Shown here: positions 35,161-43,397 of the stretch, piece after piece
Position numbering within the stretch: the first letter of the stretch is position 1
Layout of the letters: the number at the start of each line of letters is the position of its first letter
Assembly (NCBI GenBank): GCA_903847975.1
Contig: CAINFC010000216.1
Coordinates: 42,862 to 106,861 of the forward strand
Direction: 5' to 3'
DNA length: 64,000 bases
DNA from: an uncultured Acidobacteriota bacterium
GTDB lineage: Bacteria; Acidobacteriota; UBA6911; CAINFC01
Translations under genes and position numbers: made by a program
Notes under the pieces: model-generated
Databases searched by the model: none
What the model was told of the DNA's origin: nothing
The model's input: the letters and a program-made list of their open reading frames with translations, nothing else

Positions 35161-35256
35161 AGGCAGTAAACTCCCGACGAGGTTTTCGAAACTATTGCGG
35201 CATTGTCCGGTTTGGGCCTGTTCCGGAGAGGCAGGGGCACGGTCCGCGATCCTTCC

Positions 35257-35278
35257 GGGGGGCGCCGCGGCGCCCCCC
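35257..35278. terminator. 22-bp perfect GC palindrome, probable bidirectional terminator
   Basis: GGGGGGCGCCG is followed directly by CGGCGCCCCCC. It lies 16 bp past the stop of TonB receptor 2 and between convergent genes. Confidence 0.65.
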
Positions 35279-35294
35279 TTCCGGAAGAGGCAGG

Positions 35295-38200
35295 TTAGAA
35301 ATACAGCTTCAATCCGAACTGGATCTGGCGGGCCGGGTAGGTACCGCTGATGGTTCCGAAAGCACTGGAGCTGCGGTTGCCGCTCGCGGCCTGGAAGTTG
35401 GATCGGTTAAACAGGTTGAAGAACTCCGCCCGGAATTCCAGCCGGTTCTGCTCGCGCATCAGCCGGAAATCCTTGTGTAGTCCCATGTCAAGCTGGTAGA
35501 AGGCGTTGGCCCGTCCGATATTGCGCCCGGCGTTGCCGAAGGGCTTATTGACCTCGGCAGGAACGGTAATGGAATTCTTGTCGAAGTAGTTGGTGATCGA
35601 TTTTTCCGCCGAATAGAGACTGCCGGCAATATTCGGCCGGTAGGTGGGATAGTCGCTCACCGTCTGCGTGGAGGTCGGCGAGTAGGAAAGATTGATCGGC
35701 ACACCGCTGGTCATGGTGTTGATGCCGGTCAGCCGCCAGCCACCCAGGATGCCGTCGACCACCGGGTGGACGTTGGCTCCAAACTTGCGACCGCGGCCGA
35801 AAGGCATATCCCACACCGCGCTGGTGGTGTTGTTGAAAGGCTGGTCGTACCCCGAAAGACCTTTGTCCGCGCGCATGTTGGCAAAGTTGATCCGGCTGTT
35901 GTCCCCGTTGCCTGCCTCCAGATGACCGGACACATTGTCGATCCCCTTGGACCAGGTAAAGGAATTCAGCAGGTACAGGCCGCCGGTGAAGCGCCGCTCC
36001 ACCTTGGCCTGCATGGCATGGTAATTCCCCATCCCCCCGGGGAAAGCCTCCTGGATGACCGAAAAGTTCTGCAGCGGCCGCCGGGCCTGCAGCGAGAGGC
36101 TTTCTCCCACATTGTTCGGGCGGGCCTGGTTGTAGTCGGTGAGGATCACCAGCTTGGTGCTCTTGTTGCCGATATAACCCAGATCCACCAGCAAATTGGG
36201 CAGCACTTCCCACTGCGTGGTCAGGTGCCAGCTCTGCACATACCCGGTGCGGGTGTTGGCAGGAATGAAGTTGACCCTTGCCTTCAGCGGATCGTACATG
36301 CCGGGCACCGTGTATCCGGTTGGAAATCCCTGCTGCGTGTTGCGGAAGCAGGTGGTGGGGTTCTGGTTGCCCACGCAGGCCGCCTGGGAAGTGAGCTGGT
36401 TGATGGTCATCTGCACCACATGCGGTCCGTTGAACGCCAGCAGGTTTTCGCCCCCCAGCCGGTTGAAGTGTACGTAGCTCACGCCGTAACCCGCGCGAAT
36501 TACGGTGCGACCCGTCGGAGTATAGGCAATTCCGAAGCGCGGCGCAAAGTTGTTGCGGTCGGGGTGCACCAGCGCCTTGTCATAGATCGATCCGTTCTTG
36601 GAGGCCAGCAGGCTTTTGGTGCCCGGATCGAAGTTGGTCAGGTAGTTGTCCTTTTCCCACTGCGGCGTTCCGATTTCATAGCGCAGCCCCAGGTTCAGCG
36701 TCAGCTTGGGGTCCACCTTCCAGTCGTTCTGCGCGTAAAAGAAGTGCATCCTCTGCCGCAGATTGAAAATGAACGGGGATATGGCCGTGTAGGAGCTCCG
36801 CAGCCCCAGGAGAAAATCGGCCAGATTGTAGGTCACGGAATCCGATGCCGCTCCGCTCGGCCGCGTGAACTGTCCGGAATAGCTGTCCTGCCCGTACTTG
36901 GGATGAACGTCGTCGATCTCCGTGGCGATGTTCTGGTACTCGTAGCCGAACTTCCAGTTCATCCGCCCCATGATCCAGGAATAGTTGACCTTGGGATTCC
37001 AGACGAAAGGATTCTGGAACTGCGGGTTGGATTCCTGCCGGCCCAGCGCCGTCCACCCGCTGATCGACTGTTTGGCCAGACCGCCGGCAAACCGGGGATC
37101 GGTGGGAAATCCGCTGAGGCCGTAATAATCCCCCATGCCCGGACCGCCCTTGCCGATCGGCTCCTTTCCGGCATCGGTCTTGGAAATCCCCAGCCGGAAT
37201 TCGGCCAGCCGGGTCGGCGACATCGTGTAGGTGGCCCCGGTGGCCAGCTGCTGGTTCAGCACCCGCAGGTTGCCATTGGAATCCCCGCCGGACATGCCGG
37301 GAAGGGTGGCCGGCTCGAAGTTGTTCATCTTGCGGTGGCTCAACCGCACGAAGGAGCTCAGCTTGCTGCTCACCTGGTAATCCAGCTTGATATCGAACTT
37401 GTCGTTGTAGCTTTTCTGGGCCGGCAGCGAGTCGTAGTTATTGGCGATCCCGCTGCGGGTTGGCGCGGGCAGATCGGCCAGCACTTTTTTGGCAAATGGA
37501 ATGATGGCCGACGACGGAATCTGTGTGGCGTAGGTTTCGCCGGTGATCGGATTGCGGACAGCCTTCCCCAGGATGCCGTTGCGCATGTCCATGGTCGGAA
37601 TGCTGGCGAATCGGATGGAGCGCTGGATCTGCCGGAAGCCTTCGTAATCCACAAACCAGAAGGCCTTGTCCTTGACCACCGGACCGCCGAGGGCAAACCC
37701 GAACTGGTTGCGGATCAGCACCGGCTTGATCCCGCCGGTCGGCTTGAAGAATCCGACCGCGTTGAGCACCGTGTTGCGGTGAAATTCCCAGGCCGATCCC
37801 CGGATCTGGTTGGTGCCGGCGCGCATCGAGGCATTGATCACCGCGCCGCCGGCCCGCCCGAACTCGGCGGAGTAGTTGTTGGTCTGCACCTTGAACTCGG
37901 AAACGCTGTCGGGAGAAGCCTGCACCACCTGGTTGGAAAAGCCCTGGTTGGAGGTGCCGTAGGAGTTGTTGTCCACCCCGTCGAGGGTAAAGTTGTTCAA
38001 CGAGCTGCGGAGTCCGTGGACGTTAAACGACGCATCGCGGGGGCTTCCGGAGGTGGCCAGGTCCGAGCGGCGCACGCCCGGAGAAAGCAGGGCCAGGTCG
38101 GCATAGGCCCGGCCGTTGAGCGGCAGATTGACGATCTGCTCTGTGGCAATGACGGTGCCGCGGTCGCTGGAATCCGTTTCCACCAGCTTGGCCGCCCCGG

Positions 38201-38558
38201 TCACCAGCACGCTGTCGGTGATGGCGCCCACCTGCAAAGTCAGGTCGACACGCTGGCGGGAATTCACGGTGACCTTCACGTTTTCGGCCACCGCCGCGGA
38301 AAAGCCCTGCATTTCGGCACGCACCGTGTAGGTGCCGTTGCGGACATTCAGGACCAGGTAGTTGCCGGCTTCGTCGGTGACGGCCGTGGTGGTGATCCCG
38401 GTCTCCATATTTTTAACACTGATCGTCGCCCCGGGGATCACCGCGCCGGAAGGATCCTTGACGGTTCCGAGCATGCTGGCCGACTCGAACTGGGCGAAGG
38501 CCGGCGGCGATAAAAGCAAAAGCAGAGCGATCGCGAACCATCGAATGATTAAGTTCAT
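35295..38558 (-). CDS. Oar-like TonB-dependent receptor with carboxypeptidase-regulatory domain (2)
   Basis: 1087 residues from an ATG with AGGAAAGGAAAG upstream. A signal peptide ([22 protein letters not shown]) precedes a carboxypeptidase-regulatory domain ([20 protein letters not shown]..., [18 protein letters not shown]). The plug has [37 protein letters not shown] and [17 protein letters not shown]. The barrel ends with IQFGLKLYF. This is the same architecture as the receptor at 20438-24103, but the two are only distantly similar. It may share transcription control with the inositol operon just upstream on the same strand (gap 69 bp from the iolM-like stop), though it has its own strong ribosome binding site. 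Confidence 0.9.
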   Translation of the reverse strand: MNLIIRWFAIALLLLLSPPAFAQFESASMLGTVKDPSGAVIPGATISVKNMETGITTTAVTDEAGNYLVLNVRNGTYTVRAEMQGFSAAVAENVKVTVNSRQRVDLTLQVGAITDSVLVTGAAKLVETDSSDRGTVIATEQIVNLPLNGRAYADLALLSPGVRRSDLATSGSPRDASFNVHGLRSSLNNFTLDGVDNNSYGTSNQGFSNQVVQASPDSVSEFKVQTNNYSAEFGRAGGAVINASMRAGTNQIRGSAWEFHRNTVLNAVGFFKPTGGIKPVLIRNQFGFALGGPVVKDKAFWFVDYEGFRQIQRSIRFASIPTMDMRNGILGKAVRNPITGETYATQIPSSAIIPFAKKVLADLPAPTRSGIANNYDSLPAQKSYNDKFDIKLDYQVSSKLSSFVRLSHRKMNNFEPATLPGMSGGDSNGNLRVLNQQLATGATYTMSPTRLAEFRLGISKTDAGKEPIGKGGPGMGDYYGLSGFPTDPRFAGGLAKQSISGWTALGRQESNPQFQNPFVWNPKVNYSWIMGRMNWKFGYEYQNIATEIDDVHPKYGQDSYSGQFTRPSGAASDSVTYNLADFLLGLRSSYTAISPFIFNLRQRMHFFYAQNDWKVDPKLTLNLGLRYEIGTPQWEKDNYLTNFDPGTKSLLASKNGSIYDKALVHPDRNNFAPRFGIAYTPTGRTVIRAGYGVSYVHFNRLGGENLLAFNGPHVVQMTINQLTSQAACVGNQNPTTCFRNTQQGFPTGYTVPGMYDPLKARVNFIPANTRTGYVQSWHLTTQWEVLPNLLVDLGYIGNKSTKLVILTDYNQARPNNVGESLSLQARRPLQNFSVIQEAFPGGMGNYHAMQAKVERRFTGGLYLLNSFTWSKGIDNVSGHLEAGNGDNSRINFANMRADKGLSGYDQPFNNTTSAVWDMPFGRGRKFGANVHPVVDGILGGWRLTGINTMTSGVPINLSYSPTSTQTVSDYPTYRPNIAGSLYSAEKSITNYFDKNSITVPAEVNKPFGNAGRNIGRANAFYQLDMGLHKDFRLMREQNRLEFRAEFFNLFNRSNFQAASGNRSSSAFGTISGTYPARQIQFGLKLYF

Positions 38559-38627
38559 CTTTCCTTTCCTCCTGAAATCGTTTAAAAAATGATTGAAAAA
38601 CAAAAACGAATCATCGCATAAAAATCA

Positions 38628-39824
38628 CTAGCCGGCCAGGTAGGTAATCTTGCATTCCTTCCGGTCGGTCTGCAGCCGAATGATGCTTTCCAGTAAATCG
38701 GTCCGGCCGACCTTCTTGGTGCTCATGGGGGTCATATCCATCCCGTCGGCCATGCAGTCGATCACCCGCGGGAAGTTCCCGTGTCCCGAATGGCCCTGCG
38801 CTCCGATCATCCGGCCGCGCCGTACCTGCAGCACTTCGCCGGTCACCGGCATTTTGGCGTCCGCCCGGGCGGTGACCACTACCGTGCTGTTCAGCGTTCG
38901 GCCCTCCCAGATCACCCGTTCAATGTCGGGGTAAACGACGGTGGGCAGTCCGGTGGCTTCCACAAACAGGTCCGCGCCCATGCCTTCGGTCAGTTCCAGC
39001 ACCCGGTCGGCAAAACTTTCCTTGAGCGGGTTGACGGCAAAATCGGCTCCCAGGGCCAGCGCGATGGCGGCGCGCTCTTCCTGGGTTTCCGAAAGAATGA
39101 CCTTGGAGGCTCCGGCACGCTTCAGAATGGCGCAGGCGGCAATCCCGATCGGGCCGCCGCCCAGGACCACGGCGCGATCTCCCGGCCGGATTCCGCCTCC
39201 GCGCTCGATGACGGCGTTATAGGCTACGCTGGTAGGCTCCACCAGACTTCCGGCTATGAAAATTTCGTCGCCCGGATAGCGGTCGGCCATCGGCTCCAGG
39301 CTCCAGATCGTCCGGGAGGGAAGCAGGAGATATTTTGCATAGGCGCCGTTCACATTGAAGCCGACTTCATCCAGCCTCTCGCAGTGGTTCGGCTGGCCGT
39401 CGGCACAGGGCCGGCAGTTTCCGCACCACAGCATTTCCTCCGAGGTCACCCGCTCGCCGCCCCGGAAGGGTTTGTTGGTGCGCTTGTCGAACGCATTCTT
39501 GCCTGCTTCCACGACCACGCCGGAAAATTCATGTCCCAGGATGCAGGGGAATCCCGTCAGCCCGGGGTAGAAAATATATCCGTCCTGGTCCGCCTGGGCC
39601 ATGTGAACGTCCGACCCGCAGATGCCGCAGGCTTTTACTTCCAGGAGCACTTCCGAGGGCCCCGGCGTGGGAATGTCATACTCCCGGACTTCCAGCCGCG
39701 GATTTCTCCACACCTGGCTGCCCAGGTAAGTCTGCCGCCCCTCCACATCTTTGGCCCCCAGTTTGAACCCCGGCTTGGGATCCCAATCCGCAACCAGGGT
39801 CACCCCTTCCATTTTTCCTTTCAT
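38628..39824 (-). CDS. iolM: scyllo-inosose 3-dehydrogenase-like Zn-dependent dehydrogenase
   Basis: 398 residues with GGAGGG before the ATG. The medium-chain dehydrogenase pattern is complete: CGICGSDVH and LGHEFSGVV (catalytic zinc), CGNCRPCADGQPNHC (structural zinc) and VLGGGPIGIAA (NAD site). The N-terminus (WDPKPGFKLGAKDVEG) and the stretch PVTGEVLQVRRGRMIGAQGH are, from memory, strikingly like Thermotoga maritima IolM (TM0412), which oxidises scyllo-inosose to 3-dehydro-scyllo-inosose. The neighbour being IolN-like supports the same pathway. It is the last gene of the minus-strand inositol operon, followed by TonB receptor 2. Confidence 0.78.
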   Translation of the reverse strand: MKGKMEGVTLVADWDPKPGFKLGAKDVEGRQTYLGSQVWRNPRLEVREYDIPTPGPSEVLLEVKACGICGSDVHMAQADQDGYIFYPGLTGFPCILGHEFSGVVVEAGKNAFDKRTNKPFRGGERVTSEEMLWCGNCRPCADGQPNHCERLDEVGFNVNGAYAKYLLLPSRTIWSLEPMADRYPGDEIFIAGSLVEPTSVAYNAVIERGGGIRPGDRAVVLGGGPIGIAACAILKRAGASKVILSETQEERAAIALALGADFAVNPLKESFADRVLELTEGMGADLFVEATGLPTVVYPDIERVIWEGRTLNSTVVVTARADAKMPVTGEVLQVRRGRMIGAQGHSGHGNFPRVIDCMADGMDMTPMSTKKVGRTDLLESIIRLQTDRKECKITYLAG

Positions 39825-39887
39825 ACGTTCCCTCCTGCATGTAATTTCATGATTGTCGACCGTGTTCCATATAAACGGGCGGCGGCG

Positions 39888-41006
39888 CTAGGCTTCCGTG
39901 CCCTGTCCGATTCTTGGGATGGCATAGACAGGCTTCCATCCCGGGCTGAGCGGCTCCCTGAGGTAAGGCTCCATGTCCTTCGCGCTGCGCAGGGTCACCT
40001 CTTCGACGGGAGGCACCTGGCCGGGAGGAAAGGCCGCCAGGACATCGTCATGCCACAAGGTCAGATACTTGAGAATGGCGGCCATCGGCCGCCTGGCCTT
40101 GCGGGCCGCGCCTGATTTCGCTTTTCCGACCACTCCTTCCGGCGTAGCCGCAATCTCGATCGCGAAATGCCCTTCGCCTTCCGACCAGCGGCTGGGCCGG
40201 CCGAAGGGGTCCACCGACTTGTCGAAGTGTCCTTCCGGAAGGTAGCTTTTGCCCTGGGTGTCCACCGCGTAGTTCATATCCACCATCTCCGGGTGCAGCA
40301 GCAGGCTCAGCGAGGTTTCCGACTCGTCGGCATGGACGAAATTGGTGTCCATCGATCCGCCGCGATCCCCGGGGCGGAAGAATTCGCGCACCCCGCGATG
40401 CCAGTCAATGACGCGGAAAATGCCGGGGAGCTGATAGCGCTTCATGAACTCCTGAACGGCCGATTCCAGCATCCACAGATGCCCGTGATTGTTGACGATG
40501 AGCTGTTTGCGGAAGCCGTCGTTCCACAGGCCGAGCATGACATCGATCATCATTTCGCGGACCACATGCTCGCGGACGATCACCGTCCCGGGCATGCCCA
40601 CGTGGTGATACGGGTGTCCACCGTAATTGAGGGGCGGAAGCGCCAGATTGACCGCCGCCCCGCGCCGGGCCGTATAGCGCCGCACTCCCTCGCATATCGC
40701 ACTGACATACAGGGTGTCCGCGGCGCTGGGTAGATGCTGTCCGTGCAGTTCGGTGCAGCCGACCGGGATGAAAACGACATCGTTTTTCCGGCGGTTGGCT
40801 TCCACCTGCCAGCGGGTCGTGGTCTGGATGTAGGAACCCGGCTTCCCCCATTCCACGGGCGACGGGATGCCGTAGTCGGCCAGGATGGCATCGATCTGTT
40901 CCTCCGTGGCTTCCCACACTTCCTTTTTCATTCGCCCTACCGCGTTATCTTCAAAAAATAAGTCCGCCTGGTTGCTGGTTAAAAATCCTTCCGGCGCCTT
41001 TGCCAT
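39888..41006 (-). CDS. iolN: Creatininase-family 3-dehydro-scyllo-inosose hydrolase-like protein
   Basis: 372 residues with AAGGAG before the ATG. Creatininase-family metal motifs are visible: PVGCTELHGQHLP (Glu and His ligands), LPPLNYGGHPYHHVGMPGT, IVNNHGH and HADESETSLSLLLHPEMVD. In Thermotoga maritima the creatininase-like IolN opens the ring of 3-dehydro-scyllo-inosose to give 5-keto-L-gluconate. The position directly before the IolM-like gene makes that role the best guess. Other creatininase-family amidohydrolase roles cannot be excluded from sequence alone. Confidence 0.72.
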   Translation of the reverse strand: MAKAPEGFLTSNQADLFFEDNAVGRMKKEVWEATEEQIDAILADYGIPSPVEWGKPGSYIQTTTRWQVEANRRKNDVVFIPVGCTELHGQHLPSAADTLYVSAICEGVRRYTARRGAAVNLALPPLNYGGHPYHHVGMPGTVIVREHVVREMMIDVMLGLWNDGFRKQLIVNNHGHLWMLESAVQEFMKRYQLPGIFRVIDWHRGVREFFRPGDRGGSMDTNFVHADESETSLSLLLHPEMVDMNYAVDTQGKSYLPEGHFDKSVDPFGRPSRWSEGEGHFAIEIAATPEGVVGKAKSGAARKARRPMAAILKYLTLWHDDVLAAFPPGQVPPVEEVTLRSAKDMEPYLREPLSPGWKPVYAIPRIGQGTEA

Positions 41007-41066
41007 TTTTCTTCTCCTTACTTATGGATTCGTTCCGATCGAATGGTGATGGTTTCTGTTTTCTGC

Positions 41067-42110
41067 TCAAACTTTCATGACGATTTTCATCGCGCTCTTG
41101 GGCTTGTGGGCCAGCGTCTTCAGATCCAGCCCCAGGCATCCAAAGGCTTCCGGGCCTTCGGCAAGCGATATGACCTTGGTAAAGAACGGCCCCATCTGCA
41201 GCCGGTTTTCCTGGAAGATGCGAATGGAGGGAACCATGGTGTTCTGCCCCAGGTAAAGGCCCAGGATCTTGGTGGCCCAGCGGGTGATTTCATTGGGCAC
41301 CACGCTGGCCGTGATGCTGGAGTCCATGCCGAAAGGCAGCACCTTGCCGCCCGGCGTAACGCACTGCAAGGCCGTCTCAAAAGCGTTGCCGGTGGCTTCG
41401 ATGACGATGTCGGCTTTTCTCCCGTAGGTGAACTCGGTGATCCGGTCCACGACATTGACCTCTTCCGGATTCCAGACCGTAAGCCCGCACTCCCGGGCCA
41501 CGGAGATGCGGAACGGATCGATTTCGGTCACCGCCACCTTGGCGGCGATATTTTTGGCGAACTGGGCGAACAGGTAGCCGATGGGGCCGAAGCCCAGAAT
41601 CATGACGTAGTCATACGGCAGCATCAATAGGGTATTCATGCCGTTGACCACCGTTGCCAGAGTCTCCACCTGCGAGCCCAGTATATCGTCGATTTCATCG
41701 GGCAGTACGAAGCACTGCTTTTCGGGCACCAGGCAGTATTCGGCATAGCCTCCGTCCCGCATGACCCCCAGGGCGCTGGTTTTAATCTCCACGCACTGGC
41801 TGCTCAGCCCCATCCGGCAGAACGAACAGAATCCGCAACGGATATTGTTGTCGATGGCCACGCGGTCGCCGACCTTGACGTGGCGCACATGGCTCCCCGC
41901 TTCCACCACTTCGCCGCAGAATTCGTGACCCAGAACGGTGTTTTCCTTGTAGTGGTGCTTGCCTTCCAGGATTTTCACATCCGAGCCGCAAATTCCGACT
42001 GCCTTCACCTTCAACAGCACGTCATCGGGATCTTTCACCCTGGGGATCGGGATTTCCTCCGGAACGAGCCTGCCAACTCCCTTCATTACGAGTGCCTTCA
42101 TTTTGTCCAT
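41067..42110 (-). CDS. Zn-dependent sugar/polyol dehydrogenase
   Basis: 347 residues with AGGAGG ten bases before the ATG. Motifs: GICGSDVK, LGHEFCGEVVEAG, structural zinc CGFCSFCRMGLSSQC, and GFGPIGYLFAQ for NAD binding. It belongs to the sorbitol/threonine dehydrogenase group. As first gene of the inositol-like operon it could oxidise the incoming inositol or reduce the final keto-acid (as a UxaD-type reductase does in Thermotoga); the choice is open. A LacI-type operator lies 47-60 bp upstream of the start. Confidence 0.8.
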   Translation of the reverse strand: MDKMKALVMKGVGRLVPEEIPIPRVKDPDDVLLKVKAVGICGSDVKILEGKHHYKENTVLGHEFCGEVVEAGSHVRHVKVGDRVAIDNNIRCGFCSFCRMGLSSQCVEIKTSALGVMRDGGYAEYCLVPEKQCFVLPDEIDDILGSQVETLATVVNGMNTLLMLPYDYVMILGFGPIGYLFAQFAKNIAAKVAVTEIDPFRISVARECGLTVWNPEEVNVVDRITEFTYGRKADIVIEATGNAFETALQCVTPGGKVLPFGMDSSITASVVPNEITRWATKILGLYLGQNTMVPSIRIFQENRLQMGPFFTKVISLAEGPEAFGCLGLDLKTLAHKPKSAMKIVMKV

Positions 42111-42156
42111 ACGAAAAAAACCTCCTGTTCAATAGCGTTAATCAATACAGTATGAA

Positions 42157-42170
42157 TGCAAACATGTGCG
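42157..42170. promoter_or_regulatory. LacI-type operator of the inositol operon
   Basis: TGCAAACATGTGCG matches the perfect palindrome TGCACACGTGTGCA in front of the LacI gene at 11 of 14 positions and keeps the dyad arrangement. It sits 47-60 bp upstream of the first dehydrogenase gene, where repressor binding would block transcription. Confidence 0.6.
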
Positions 42171-42181
42171 CTTTGAAAAAA

Positions 42182-43207
42182 CTAGCGCGTCTTTTGTTCC
42201 GCGGAACTTTCCCGGACGATCAGCTTTCCGCGCAGCATCCGGGTCTGGTTCATTTCTTTTGCTTCTCCCGCCGGCGACTGGATCAGGGCGTACATCATTT
42301 TGGCGGCCTCATGGCCGAGCTGGTACTTGGGCTGGGCAAACGTGGTCAGGGTCGGCTGGGTATAGGCGGCAAAAATAATATCGTCGAATCCCACCACCGA
42401 GCAATCCGCCGGTACCGATACGTCCTGCTCGTGCAAGGCCCTCAGGACGCCGATGGCCATCATGTCGTTGAAGCAGATGATGGCCGAAGGCCGGTCGGCA
42501 AGGCTCATGAAATGACGGGTGCCGATGACTCCGCCCTCGATCTGATCCGAGGAACTGTGAAAAATCCATTCTTTGCGGATCGGCAGCCGGGCGGCACTCA
42601 TCTCATGCGCAAACCCGTCCAGGCGCCCCTGGGTGGTGCGTTCCATCTTCCTGTTTCCGATGAAGCCGATTTTGCGGTGTCCGAGCTCGATCAGATAGCG
42701 CGCCACCTGGCAGCTTCCGAAAAAATCGTCGTGATAGACCATGTGCTGGTAATCCGCTATCTCGTGGTTGCCGACCACCACGATCGGGAAGCCGTACTGC
42801 CTCATCAGGTTGTAATGATCGGCGCGGAAATGAGTCGAGCAGATAATCAGGCCGTCGATCCGGTGTTGCACCATGGACCGGGCGATATCCTTTTCCCGGA
42901 CTTTATCGTGGTTGGAAGCGGCCACAAACAGACTGTAGCCGACTCCTTGAAACAGCTCTTCGATGCCCTGCAGGATCTCGCTGAAGAACGGATCGTCGAT
43001 CCGGCTGACAATGACGCCCAATGCCTGCGACCGGTTGGTTTTCAGACCCCGGGCCACCGCGCTGGGGATATAGCCGAGGTCCGAGGCGATTTTCTTGATA
43101 CGGCCGGCGGTTTCCAGCGGAATCCCTTCATGCCCGGTCAGGGCGCGGGATACCGTGGAATGAGATACATCCGCTATCCTGGCAATGTCTTTAATCGTGA
43201 CCGGCAT
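42182..43207 (-). CDS. LacI family transcriptional regulator
   Basis: 341 residues from ATG (MPVTIKDIARIADVSHSTVSRAL), which starts exactly with the LacI helix-turn-helix; SRAL and the hinge LGYIPSAVARGLKT are typical. A periplasmic-binding-type sensor domain follows (LGVIVSRIDDPFFSEIL, RIDGLIICST, FNDMMAIGVLRAL, VVGFDDIIFAAYTQP). The effector is probably inositol or a pathway intermediate. A GTG start 18 bases upstream would lie inside the operator palindrome and was rejected. It is upstream of, and in the same direction as, the dehydrogenase operon. Confidence 0.9.
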   Translation of the reverse strand: MPVTIKDIARIADVSHSTVSRALTGHEGIPLETAGRIKKIASDLGYIPSAVARGLKTNRSQALGVIVSRIDDPFFSEILQGIEELFQGVGYSLFVAASNHDKVREKDIARSMVQHRIDGLIICSTHFRADHYNLMRQYGFPIVVVGNHEIADYQHMVYHDDFFGSCQVARYLIELGHRKIGFIGNRKMERTTQGRLDGFAHEMSAARLPIRKEWIFHSSSDQIEGGVIGTRHFMSLADRPSAIICFNDMMAIGVLRALHEQDVSVPADCSVVGFDDIIFAAYTQPTLTTFAQPKYQLGHEAAKMMYALIQSPAGEAKEMNQTRMLRGKLIVRESSAEQKTR

Positions 43208-43220
43208 GGGAACATTAATG

Positions 43221-43234
43221 TGCACACGTGTGCA
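43221..43234. promoter_or_regulatory. LacI-type operator, autoregulatory
   Basis: TGCACACGTGTGCA is a perfect 14-bp dyad with central CG, the usual form for LacI-family sites. It lies 14-27 bp before the regulator's ATG, so autorepression is expected. Confidence 0.7.
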
Positions 43235-43397
43235 GAACCATATTTTACCCGGATTGCCTTTAATGTCAAGAGCCTTACAAGAGCCATTCAGGAGAGCCGC
43301 TTTCTCCCGCAGGAAAATGGGTGTCCCCGATGCGTGTCCCGGATGCGCCCGGATTCGTTCCCACCGGTTCCTTCAGCCCCACCGCCCGGGCTTCCTT

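Noticed and set aside
35766..38513. 915-codon plus-strand open frame across TonB receptor 2
   Set aside because: Antisense shadow of a well-defined receptor; no recognisable motif and low-complexity composition.
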